A stretch of 64,000 nucleotides of DNA from Gonatopus flavifemur (taxonomy: Eukaryota > Arthropoda > Insecta > Hymenoptera > Dryinidae). This document shows, one piece after another, positions 1-11,700 of this stretch. Position 1 is the first letter of the stretch. Each line of letters opens with the position of its first letter. The notes under the pieces are model-generated. The model did no database searches. It worked only from the letters and a program-made list of their open reading frames with translations, and was not told where the DNA came from. The stretch is from assembly GCA_018340375.1 (NCBI GenBank), contig JAFFJZ010000001.1, positions 50,832,001 to 50,896,000 of the forward strand, given 5' to 3'. The translations under genes were made by a program, and so were the position numbers.

Positions 1-2100
1 ATAAGAAATAATTTTCCTTCGTATATCCATCTCTCGCGTTGAATCCGTGTGAATGATCAGAAAATGTTTTCCGGAGGAAATATCTATGGGTATTCAAGTG
101 TAATGATAATTCTATGCTTTTCTGAAGGGCCTAACAATGTATAGCTATGTTATTGTACGAAGATTTATTTTTCATGCTCTTAATTGATTTTAACTATTCG
201 AATAAGTTAGATTCTCTCAACTTTGCGCTTACATATCCATGGAATATGTAATCATATTTTATTTATTTGCTTTTATGTGAATTGAATTTATGTGGAGAGA
301 ATAAAAAACAAATTCATTCGATCCATTCGATGTAATCATTTTCTTCGTTGGATGCATAAGAAATCCTTTCACGCGTTAGTGGGATACAAGTTTTCGAATG
401 TATTACTGACATATATCCTTGGGAAAAGTCGCTTCATTTTCTTGAAGAAAAATGAGAAATTTTGGTCAAAATTCGAGTACATGTTTTCAAGGATGACGTT
501 TCAGTAACATAAATGAAACTTGGATACCGTGTGAACGAATTGTTCAAGAGAATTTCAATTAATGAATTCGAAGCACCATGATGTGCCATTTTTTGGTATT
601 CATTTATAATTTATATGGATATGAAGATTTGATTGGATTTCAAAGGAAGATTAGATTTTTGAAAAATCACTCATATCGAGTAATTGATTTTAATAGGAGT
701 GGATTTGACAAGGTACATGTATTGACACTACACATGAAATTGATCAATTTTCTTCCATAATGTATAATTGAATTTCCAACAAAATTTTTAAAAATATGAT
801 TTGAAATCCCAAAATTTACGAGATAAAAAAGCAGGAATTCTCTCATGCATCCTACGCAGAACATTACTGAATTCACAATTGTACTTCGTTCGAGTGTGAA
901 TTTTATATAACAAAATGATGGATTGATTTGCAAATAATAATAGAATGTCAATATAACGATACACGCCATAAATGTTCCCAGCGAACGAAATATCTTGTCC
1001 CATGATTAGTTTGTAATAAAACGTGTGTATATTCGTTTCATTGTAGGTACTTATTGTCATCCAACAACGTGCATATGTACAAAGCTATTTATAAAAAAAA
1101 AATATATATATATATATATATAAAATATAAATATAAAGATATCAGCCCACTTGCGCGTCCGTATACTATGACTCGAATTTCCTATATTCATTGTTAATTT
1201 ATTTCTGCATAAAACATACATCTGTAATTTATCAATATGAAATTACATCGATATACACATTTATAAATATAATATAATAAAAATCTAAACTTTGTACCCG
1301 TAAAGAGAAAGAAAGAATATGATTATTCAGTTAGTTATGATTTTTCATAATAATTAGTGATCATTAGTGTAATTTTTTTGACGATCCTGTACGCCAAATC
1401 GAATTGACTTGTTACATTTGTAAATGTTTGTAAGTATTATCATATAATAAACTTATCAAGGAATAATCGCACTTTGATTTATAACACCCGCCAGTTTTCA
1501 ATTATATGAAATTCATATTTTTAAAAAAATCTATGTAAGCATTCAGTTACCTATTGGAATTTACATGAAAATGTAGAAATTGAGGTGGAATTGGTTGGGT
1601 TCATCTGAATATCTACCTGGAATTTTTCAACACGGATTATCATGGACCGTACGTTCATCACGAAACGGAATATCCTAAACGTTATCCATATTTTTCTTTT
1701 CCTTCAACTTCAATTCCATTTTCCATTGTCCTGCGATCTAATTCGGATAAGGTGAGTGTAATCGAAGTGTCAGTAGACTCTGATTTAAATAACAACTTGG
1801 AGTTTTCAAAGTTTTCAGAATTAGACAACGAAGAAAAGTCCGCATGAAAATCAAGGCCGGACTTTTCTTCCTTGCCTCCTTCATGTCGCTGCTCTGGTGA
1901 AAATGAAGCGTTGAAGCGCAACGAAAACGCGAGCGTAGAGTCATCTAAGCGTAATTTAGGAAGAAATTTAAACATTTTTCACGTTTCATTTGTTTCAATA
2001 TCCGCTTCCGCCACTTTTGGATTTTCACCAGGGTTCTCCGAGGAGCAACCATTTATCCACCGATTCTCCATACAAGTTTTACGTCGAGGTGACAAACCCC
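1..2100. other. AT-rich non-coding stretch
   Basis: No reading frame with recognisable protein character was found on either strand. Short open frames are AT-driven and lack splice context. It holds a short TA dinucleotide run near 1100-1123 and a small inverted repeat, with GAAAAGTCCG near 1832 facing CCGGACTTTTC near 1858. The part from about 1680 to 2090 is less AT-rich and loosely resembles the palindromic element near 34.4-34.7 kb, so it may be an old element remnant. It is probably intergenic. Confidence 0.5.
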
Positions 2101-2108
2101 ATCGGTAT

Positions 2109-2411
2109 CCGAGAAAAAAAGATTAGATCTACTGAGATCTAGGTAGATCTCTTGAGATATATGTAGATTTCTTCAGATCTAAATTTTGGCAAAAAAAGAT
2201 CCATGGAGATCCACAGAGATCTTCTTGAATTTTTCTATATTTTTTTGGATTCCTTGCAAAATTGGAATCTTTGGGAGTGAGTGGATATCGGAAAACTCCA
2301 AAGATTGTTGTCTAAGTTGAGATGTAAGTAGATATGAACAGATTTGTCGAGATTTTTGTCAAAATTCAGATCTACTTAGATCTCATTAGATCTAATCTTT
2401 TTTTCTCGGGT
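2109..2411. repeat. MITE-like foldback with CCGAGAAAAAAAG ends
   Basis: The left end reads CCGAGAAAAAAAGATTAG and the right end is its reverse complement CTAATCTTTTTTTCTCGG. Similarity continues inward for roughly 50 bp through repeated AGATCT hexamers, so the two ends can fold together. The interior is also rich in GAGATC and GATCC motifs. There is no coding capacity, as expected of a non-autonomous DNA element. No clear target-site duplication was seen. Confidence 0.7.
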
Positions 2412-3178
2412 GGGTGTTTTCATCGGGTTAATCTACGTTTGGAGATTATAGATTTTTAAGAATTCGTAACCCAGTCAGCACAAATGATTAATTTGAATTT
2501 ATAAAACTTTCCCAAATACCTCTTGAACAGCCCCCGTTATGCGACTTACAAAGAATTCCATAAGAATTTAATGGATTCCAAATGAAAACATATTGAATGC
2601 CTGAAGAATTTATCATGGAGTTCTTTCTGAACATTAAGTTGCTCATTGAGAATTCATTTTTAATTCAAAATAGTCATAATGAATACATATTGATTAGCAT
2701 AACGGGAGCTCTTTGTGCTGTATGGGAATGAAGTCTTCGAATCCCGATTAATTGGTATATTGCATGGGTTCAGCCTTGTGTTTGTAAAATTTGAGTGAAA
2801 AATCAATGAATACCAATCCACAATGAGAAAAATTTTCAATGTTTCAAATAAAATAGACGCCAACATTTCCGTTTCATCAATTTGTTCTCTATCAACGAAA
2901 CATTGTACAAAATGTAAGATTTCACAAAGATAAAATTATTAAAATACAACGTCAAACATATTTCAACATAATTTTTGATCAGTGATCCTAAACCGTAAGA
3001 GCAGACAGTCGCCACTATCCGGTCCTTGGAGAATACCGCGGTCTCACCGAGTACTTATGTTTTTCTTCTTGATATTTCCCCGAGATGTGAAAACATTAGA
3101 TCTTCAGACATGTTTCAATGAACAAAGGAGCTCTAAATAAAGGCAATCGATTGATTTCATAAATACATTTATTCTAAA
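2412..3178. other. Spacer downstream of mRpS22
   Basis: AT-rich spacer with no supported gene. The minus-strand polyadenylation signal AATAAA (TTTATT on the plus strand, about 3170-3175) lies immediately after the mRpS22 stop codon, so that gene could have a very short 3' UTR. Confidence 0.45.
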
Positions 3179-4342
3179 TTAAATTGCATCTGCAGAAGCT
3201 TCAAGTTTATGGATATCTTCCATGCCTTTGTTTGCTTGTTTCTTTACATTTTGTAGTTCTTCAAAAGTTCTAATTGCCCTTTGAATTCTAATTTTAATAG
3301 GAGAATCTAATAATGCATAATTTTCTATGAACTTTAAATCGGCCTTGTCAGTAGGACTCATACCGGCTGATTTAGCTGTCGGATGTACTTTATGATACAG
3401 TTGAATTAACGTCACAGCTTCTTCAATGTGTCCGGAATTAATATTATCTAGTAACAAATTATCAATTTCCTTGTCACATACAAGATGAAAGACCAGTGGA
3501 CCAAAATGCCGAGTAGATCTTAAATGTTCAAAATGATTATTGTTATTCACTGACATGTAAACTGCTTTGGTAATATTATGGTATACAGGGTCATCCGGTT
3601 CGAATTGTACACAAGCACGGTCCAATATAAATTCATATTTTTGTTGTTCTAATAAATTCTGGAACATTGAATACAATTTCATTAGATATTGATATCATCG
3701 TTAAGCATTAATTGATACGAGAATGAATAAATAGTTCACCTGAAGATACTCTCCTTCAAACATTTTTGGTGTAAACATCTGTCTTCCAGGCATAGGAAAG
3801 TAAATTTCATTGAGTCGAAATCTTTCATCCCACTTAGCGCTTCTCAGTGTTCCATCTGTTTCTCTCACCACTATGATTCTATCTTCATTTTTGATACCAT
3901 AAGTGATATCCGTAAAGACATACTTGCAATCATCGTATCCCTGTAACGCAGGATCTACGCTCAATACTTCGTCTATCTCTTTTTGTACATTCACAACTGG
4001 AGGCATTTGTAAGAGTTTTTCAGCTCTCTTGACTGCATCAGCTCTGGATTGTTCCAATTCTTCATCAGTCATAAACTGATATACAGGAGTTTCTATTGGT
4101 GTACCATCCATACGAGGTCTGAATGCTTTTTGTAAATCTAATCGTGTTAATACTTTCAACATTTCTTGAACATCCTTTTGGAAAAATAAAGCAAAAGGAT
4201 CTCTTTGGGATCCTGTAAGAAGGAATTCAAATTATTACCATCATTTAAATTAATTGTGTTTCCATCAAAACATACCTGTATGACAAGCTTTGATAAATAC
4301 ATGACTTTTGGATGCTATACGATTATAAAACTGAGAAAGCAT
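3179..4342 (-). CDS. mRpS22: Mitochondrial ribosomal protein S22 (mS22)
   Basis: Component of the mitochondrial small ribosomal subunit; it acts in the matrix in translation of mtDNA-encoded proteins. Three coding exons on the minus strand, 4342-4276, 4212-3740 and 3658-3179 (67, 473 and 480 nt), give about 339 residues, close to the usual metazoan length of about 360. Phases are 1 then 0; donors are CAG|GTATGT and CAG|GTGAAC. The N-terminus MLSQFYNRIASKS lacks acidic residues and is rich in Arg, Lys and Ser, as in a mitochondrial targeting peptide. Family hallmarks seen are the LDLQKAF segment, MPPVV, KYVFTDI, IIVVRETDGTLR, YFP.PGR and LRSTRHFGPLV, in the same order as in human MRPS22. The start is the first ATG of an exon with a good donor. 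It is divergent from Arp8 with 647 bp between the two ATGs. No defect is visible. Confidence 0.93.
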
Positions 4343-4989
4343 ATTTCAATATCTTGCTTAAACCAAATTTTCAATTTAATACACACGAATTTCAATAATG
4401 ATCGAAACTGAGTGCATAAAAACGTAAACAAAGAAACATTAATTGATCATTGAAACTTTCCTAACCTGAAACCTTTTTTTAAAACCCATGTCACATGGAA
4501 ATGAACAAGGGTGGAAAGCGAAACGCGGAATTCCTAGATGAAGAGAGAGGCAAACAGTCACATCTCTCTTTTCAACATCAAAGATTTTGCGTTCCACAGT
4601 TCCATTTTCCGCTTCTTTCAGCTCCGTGTGACACCGGCCTAAATTTTGTTGTAAACCGTTATAAACTGGTTGTGATGATTATATGACATGACATAGAGGT
4701 TAAGTTTAGACAGAAAACTATGTTAAATCAGTTAAATGTCTCTGATATTTGATGGGCAGATTGTAGAATAAATGTCATTTGAGAAAACAAACAGTTGATC
4801 TCCAATTTCTTTGCATATTTTTGTGAAATTTATGTATTCCAAAAAAGTGCAATAAATTACTGCTCTATGCTTTTGTTATTGCAATCAAACATTATAATTT
4901 TAATGATAATGTATAAATATCGTTTTAATCAATACTGAGAATCTCTACAATATAGTTTTCTCAATTCAATAATAGAAATTATTTCAAAC
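4343..4989. promoter_or_regulatory. Shared head-to-head spacer of mRpS22 and Arp8
   Basis: The start codons of two divergent housekeeping genes lie 647 bp apart, so both promoters and 5' UTRs should be in this interval. That is inferred from layout only; no convincing TATA box or named factor site was found. Part of it (about 4490-4635) is an imperfect inverted repeat, with TGTCACATGG facing CCGTGTGACA, that looks like a decayed small element. The remainder is AT-rich. Confidence 0.55.
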
Positions 4990-7900
4990 ATGCCGGTATT
5001 TCAAGAATCCTGTGCAGAGGTATTTATTTTTCGTAATGCAAACATCGAACTCTATCAAAATGTTTTATTATTTCATTTTATTGCAGCAAATTCAAGCACA
5101 GACAATTATCATTATCCACCCTGGCTCAATGCATTTACGAATGGGACGTGCTTCAGATTTAAATCCTTGCACAATATTAAATGTTATCGCAAGGAGGAGG
5201 TTGCCAGGTGGTCAAGAATACAAAGATCCTTTTTTACCTCTTGTTGTGCCACGGGTAAATTAAAAATTCAAAATGCAGTGAACTTTTGAATCATATATTG
5301 AAATAAATTTATCACATCTGTATCAAAATTAATTTCATATGGTTTTGAAACACCACAATCTATTTGAGTAGATTGATTTTCCATTATTCAATTAGTTCGA
5401 TCGCTAAATTTGTTTCAATGAACAATCGATGTACCTTTGAGCATTCGAGAATTTGATCTCGGACATTCATTTCTTAGATAGAATCCTCGTGAATACATGT
5501 TATTGCAGATTGTGGTACTGTACCACTGGTACATGAGATCTGTACTTGATATAATTTATGTTATCATTTATTGTACACATCTTTGAAAAGTGTAGTAATA
5601 TATGGACTAATTCCAAAATTTTCAACTGAAAATATAACTCAACAATTATAATTGATGAAGTTATGTAATATATACCTTTCTAAAATTTTTAAATTCTGCA
5701 TATTCAATGCAGATGCAATGTATATAAATTTCATATTCAATGTGGAATTCTCATACGTGATAAGGACATAAAATGTGCAAAATTTGACAATGTTATAAAG
5801 GTATTTATTTGTTCATAAGATTATCTGTTACTCTTTCATTCAAAATAATAAATATGGTTTACCTTTTACATTGAATTTTGAATTCACTGAATCATGTCTA
5901 TGAACGAATGAATGAATTCCTCAAGTAATATTAGAGTTTTATTATCATTTTACTTATTTTTGTATATATTATCCAGTTGAAACTTTCAAATTTCCGAAAC
6001 TTGATCCAAGTATGTTCTAATTAATACATTCTCAGTATCGTAATATTCTGTTCGATGATTCAAAAAGTCAAAATTAGTGTAATTTATAATTATCAAAGAT
6101 AAAAAATTAGACATATCCTCTCCTTCTTGATACACTATAAATCATCTTTCATTTTGTAGACCAAAGAGTTAACGCAAGCTATGGAAGAATCGCGTCTCCA
6201 GGTATCGCATACTTTACAATCATGTTTGCAATCGGATGGTAGAAGAAGATATGCAACCCCACCGCAACAAATAGCTGCTTTTAATCGTAGATCGAATCCA
6301 GAAATCTGTTCACCGTACAAAGCAGATTGGCTTAAAACTGATAAACAAATAGTAATCGGCGATGACGTACTTTCCTTGAATCCAGAGGATAATTTCAATA
6401 TTCATTTCCCGTACAGGCGGGGGGAATTGAATATTCATTCTGGACCAGGAGGTAGCTTGCGAGCAGTTATGGCAGATCTGAAAGATATTTGGGAATACGT
6501 TCTCAAAGAAAAACTTGACATTCCTCTTCGAGATTTGAAACATTACCGAGCCGTGCTCGTAATACCAGACATATACAATAGACAATATTTAAAAGAACTA
6601 ACAACCCTAATGCTATGCGATATTGGATTTGGAGGATGTTTTCTAGTACAAGTGAGTTGTCGATTATTGAAGAAATTTTAATGCAAATCTGAGTGGAAAA
6701 TAAAACTTCTGGCACTTGCTAGTAAAGTTGTTGTATGTTTCAAGGATCACGTAGCAGCCACGTTTGGAGCGGGCTTGGGTTACGCTTGCGTAGTCGACGT
6801 TGGAGATCAAAAGACGTCAGTGTCGTGTGTAGAAGATGGTATTTCTCATAGAAATACAAGAGTGCGTATGGATTACGGCGGCGGAGACATCACTCAAACT
6901 TTCTTTTGGTTGTTACAAAAATGTGCTTTCCCGTATAAAACGTGTGAGCCAGTGAACAAGTTAGACGCATTACTCTTGAATCAATTGAAGAAAGAATTTT
7001 GTCACGTCGATTTGAATATTTGTGGATCGCAAGAAAAGACATTTATCGTCAGAAAACCAAAGCAACAAACCGAAAAGTATACAATTCAGGTAATATTTTT
7101 TGTAAGAAGTTGATACTTTGGAAGATGAAAAGTAATTTTGATGAGATATCGTTCGATTAGGTAGGGGATGAATGTCTTGTAGCACCTCTTAGTTTATTTC
7201 AACCTGAACTTTTCAAAGTTACCGGAACTCACAGTGCTCATGTTCAAAAACGATCTATGGGAGATCCTGAAGATCCACACGATGAAAATTATTTAAGAGA
7301 AACTAGTGTAAGTTTTCCAACCAATTCATTACGAGTTCATAGTATAATTAAGTATAATTTCATGAACGGTAATAAGCGATAAATCTATTTCATCCCCTGG
7401 AATAATTTAGAGAAGAGGAATGAAGGAGAATTTGGAACAAACGTTGGAAATGCAAGAAGAAACTGCCACACCGGCGGCTGTGGGAGAAGAAGAGGTAGTT
7501 GTCGATGCTGTGGATTCTGCTCCTATTGCTTTATCGAATCGAGATCTCGATGCTCCACGGGATTTTGTTGTGGGTCCGCAACAACTTTTAGGCCTCGATC
7601 ATGCAGTTCTTCAGAGCATCGATCGGTGTCGTAAGCAATTTGAATTTATCTCTGAAAATTCTTATTCTCCAGCAATCTTGATAATAATTGTATTATTTCC
7701 TTGTCGCTCAGCTACCGAAGATTTGAAACGTAAAATGTATAGTTGTGTTTTGGTTGTGGGATCTGGCATGAAGTTTCAAGGTATCGGAATGTGGTTACAC
7801 AATCGCATCTCTCTTCAAATTCCTTACATGTACAGAGCAGGTAAATTTACATGAATGGGTTCGAAATTTAATATACTTTGTACTTGTATAATAATCGTAT

Positions 7901-8089
7901 CACACTTAATTCTCAGAACAACTGGATATTATAACACAGCCTAAAGAAATGGATCCAGGGATGACGACTTGGAAAGGAGCTGCTATTTTAAGTTGTTTAG
8001 AATCTGCTCAAGAATTATGGATCGGTCGACAAGAATGGGAAAGAATTGGTGTTAGAATATTGAGAGAAAGAGCACCGTTCATGTGGTGA
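4990..8089 (+). CDS. Arp8: Actin-related protein 8, INO80 complex subunit
   Basis: Nuclear actin-fold protein that, with Arp4 and actin, forms the DNA- and nucleosome-binding arm of the INO80 remodeller. Eight exons: 4990-5019, 5087-5254, 6160-6651, 6745-7089, 7161-7307, 7411-7630, 7712-7840 and 7917-8089. They sum to 1704 nt (567 residues; human ARP8 has 624). All phases close. The first exon has only ten codons. The second opens with the nucleotide-binding strand IIIIHPGS followed by RMGRA. Exon 3 holds RRGELNIHSGPGGSL, exon 4 VVDVGDQKTSVSCVEDG and HRNTR, exon 5 the GDPEDPHDE block, exon 7 the VLVVGSG strand, and exon 8 the family ending WKGAA to RERAPFMW. The acidic, Val- and Ala-rich insert in exon 6 is shorter than in vertebrates, which explains the reduced length. 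The start was chosen because PVFQES aligns with the human PESLQEQIQ region across the first junction. Confidence 0.95.
7631..7711 (+). other. Arp8 intron of 81 nt without stop codons
   Basis: The intron between exons 6 and 7 starts GTAAGC, ends CGCTCAG, is a multiple of three long, and is open in the Arp8 frame. If retained, it would add 27 residues between the SIDRC and TEDLKRKMYS segments, which are contiguous in other ARP8 proteins apart from a few residues. The homology pattern says it is normally removed. Confidence 0.7.
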
Positions 8090-8780
8090 TATTTATGTTT
8101 TAGATATTTCATTATTTATTTCAATGACTATTCGTATGGTTTTGAATTATGAAATCATTCAGTATTGATTGTTACATTACAAATATTTCGAAATTTTCAA
8201 AATTGTAAAAATATTTTTTGTGAGACTGAAAACTTTTTACAAAGATAATAATTATTCTTTAAAATCATAAAAATATTTTCTCATTCTATTTTTCTTATTC
8301 TATTTTAGAATAGATCTATCAATGCGACTTTGTTTTATCACTTCGACATTTGACCAAGCACAAGAAATTAGTGCTTTTCAGTTTTACACAACCCAAAAAA
8401 TAAAAGTAAATTCAGAAAGATTGATATAAGACGGTACTTTGCAGACATTTTTTTGTATCTAATGATCGTTTCATTTATCGTAATATTCAAACTATTGAGA
8501 GGATCTTCCACTATTGGTGCAACTTTTCCGCTGTTTGAGTATTTCATTTTCATTTCATAACTTGAATTCCTGAAGGAAAAATAAAAATTCAAAAAACATG
8601 GAAATTCTGCTTCTTTTATTGACATTACGGACAGTTTTTGATGTGGAACTTGTGCGCCATGGAAATTTTTTCACATGTTTTGAATGTTGATTAATATTTA
8701 TATTCAAGGAACATAAAATTTCTCATCATGTGTCCAATTTTCACACGCTGTATCAACAAATTTCTTCACTCAAGTACAAT
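8090..8780. other. Convergent 3' spacer of Arp8 and the lipase gene
   Basis: About 690 bp between two converging stop codons. It should contain both 3' UTRs. The sequence is very AT-rich and has no supported coding region. The open frame on the minus strand at 8368-8625 lacks family similarity and splice context. Confidence 0.5.
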
Positions 8781-11700
8781 TTATCCACAATCCACTTGAT
8801 AAGCATTCAGCTGCACGGGGATTTCCTGAGAATCTACTAGGATACCTTCCGAATAACAATATTTCCACCTGTTTGGAAAAAATTATAGCTCAAGTTGGCG
8901 GAATGAATCTGAGTGTAAAATGTTAGACAAACTGATGAAACACTTACTTATTGCCTGTTCGATCCTGAATCATAAGTTGACTGATTAATAAGTTATCCGA
9001 ATTATCTTCTTCCGTGTTATTATTGTTTTGAGGTACATGCGTAGCTTTGTACCACATAACACCTTGTATTGTTGACACATTTATGGATAATCCTTCAAAT
9101 TCACCAGCTCCAATATTATGAAACATGTTTGACTCGTTTCTCCTCCTTGGTAATCTTGAATGAATTACGACATGTATGAATGATGCATGACTATCATTTT
9201 TCGTAACAGATAACCATCGATATCCAAGTTATATGTTTGTCCATGCTACGTGGATGAAAAACGTATACATCGGTGGCAGGGATGAGCGGCCACAATTATT
9301 TTTTTGTATTTCAAGGACTTTTTCCTGTCAAGTACTTTTCTGTTTTCATAAACTATAAACTCTGAACGTCAAATTTGAAAGTACTTGACAAGGAAAAGTA
9401 ACTTCAATCGCAAAAAGTAATTGAAGCTGCCCGTCAAATGATGACAATTATTTGTACTGATGTCAAATAATCTCACCTAGTGCAATTTTATAGGAAATTT
9501 ACATTATGGTAAGCATTTGAGTTATAACTTACATGCAATGAAGTTGGAAAGTAACTGTGGATTTTTCTTGGAAAATTTTGACGAACAAAACGCCGGAAGT
9601 TTTTGGAGACCGATCAAGGGTTTGGACTGATGCTCTCAATGGCTGACCTGAAATTGTTGAATTTTTCTATCAATTTCAATGTTGAATCCATTAACTCTTT
9701 TTTTAGGAATACAGAGTGTTAATTATGAAGTTCTGCTATGTTTTTATAATCACAATAAATCTCAAGACTCTTAATATTTTTAAAAAAGCGGTAAACTGTG
9801 GAACTGTATTCTTATCTTGGGCATCACCCTTGAGGAGATACCCATGATAATTGAGTGGGTGCCCCGGCACCCTTGAACCTCCCATTGGAGTGCTTCTGGG
9901 TGCGTTGATATGTACTTAAAGACTGGTTCTAATAAAAATCCGTTTGAAAAATATAATGTAAAGGTTCCATAGTAGATGAAAATAACGTGCTAAGAACGTA
10001 TTCAGGTGTATCAATAGAGAAGCTGTTTCAAACGGTTGAGAAACGTAGTCTTCGGCACGGAGAAAAATGCCGTTCGAAAATATAAGAGTTTTTGCTATTT
10101 TTCTTATTAAACCAGAAACAGGAAGGTTTGTAAAATGAATTTTTACATAAAAATACGGGGAATCACAAATTTGGTGGGAAAAGTGATAGGTAGGATTGAA
10201 ATTTCAAACGCTGAACGTTCAATTTTATAAAACGTATAGTAAAATTCATTCATTCATTCGTAATCTCCCGTATATTTTTTTCTCCGTGGGGAACGAACGC
10301 AAGTTTTCCAAAATGCCCTGCTAACAAACACAGCGTGTGTGAATTCTCTCACAGCGTCGCCAATTCACTCTCTTAAAGTTTTCCATTTTTCTTCCAATAG
10401 ATGGTCAGAAAAAGATAGATAATTTGAAAACAGCGGGTTGGGTGCCATGCGCGCTTCACGCATGCTGTATATTTCACCAAGACGTTCAGAAAACTTCCTG
10501 TGCTGTCTGGAGCACTATGGATTTCGCATATGCATTGGAAACACAGTTTGTTCCAGCCACATAAAATTTTGATTGAAATGAACGCAAAGAAACTTTTTGG
10601 TTGGCTGAAATAAAATTTACTTGTCGATAAGAAACTGTTAATTATTATGGACCAAATTTTGTTCAGCCCAAACAAATTTTATTTCAGTCAACCAAAATTT
10701 GGTTTGGCTGGAACAAACGTTTTCTCAGTGTGGCTTATTGAAAACACACGAGCATTTCTCCACCACTTTGCCATTTCAGCACCCCGATTGTTTTCTCATT
10801 TCCACGGGTCCGCTAACGTTTCACTTCTCCATTCCGCTAAAATCCTAGATCCCAGACAGCAAAACGTGGCCCTGAAACGTTTATGGAATGTTTAAAAAAC
10901 GTGAGGGAGATTTTTCGAACCTTCAGAAAACGTCCCAGAGACACATTTCGCTGTTAGGGATGAAACATCGACGGTTAAGCAATATGTACAAAGTGATAAT
11001 CCGAATGCAAGAAAATTTGACGTATGAATTTTGTTATTACCACAAAATGGTTCTTGGCTACGAGTAGCTAAGTAATATATCCCCAAAGGGCCATGGTCAG
11101 CAGCATAACCCATTTCTTGAGACCAGTCTCTTGTTTCCATAGGAAAGCACGTGCCTCTATGATATCCATTAGGTCCTTGAGGACAAGGCCAAGCGATGAA
11201 TTTGCATTTTCGTCGTTGGTTCAATACACTTTCTACGAATAAGTGCCATGCTCTTAAATGACTGCACGCTATGTTGCGATCCAAATTATCCTCTGTAATT
11301 ATGTATAAGATATTGACATATTATTTCATTGATTAGAATCGGTAAATTATTTTTCATAATTGTGTGGCTCTTTCTTTTGGTCATTTAAGGAAAATGAAGA
11401 AGGGCTGGAAAATACAATCCACTTCATATTTTACTTTTATTCAGTTCCTTATTATTTGGTAAATGATTTTCACCGCAGAAAAAGACCATCCAAATCATCA
11501 CAAACGGCATCGTCAGAAAAAGTTTAATAATTTGGAAAGGGAAGGACAGAATGAAAAAAATTGAAGACGTGCGTGAGAGAATAACGAATCGATTGATCAT
11601 AAATCATCCTTAATAGATATTCCAATGTTCCATTGATTAATTTTGACGTTGAGGAAAAAAGCTGAATATTATTAACGAAATAGCCGAGAGATTCAACGCT

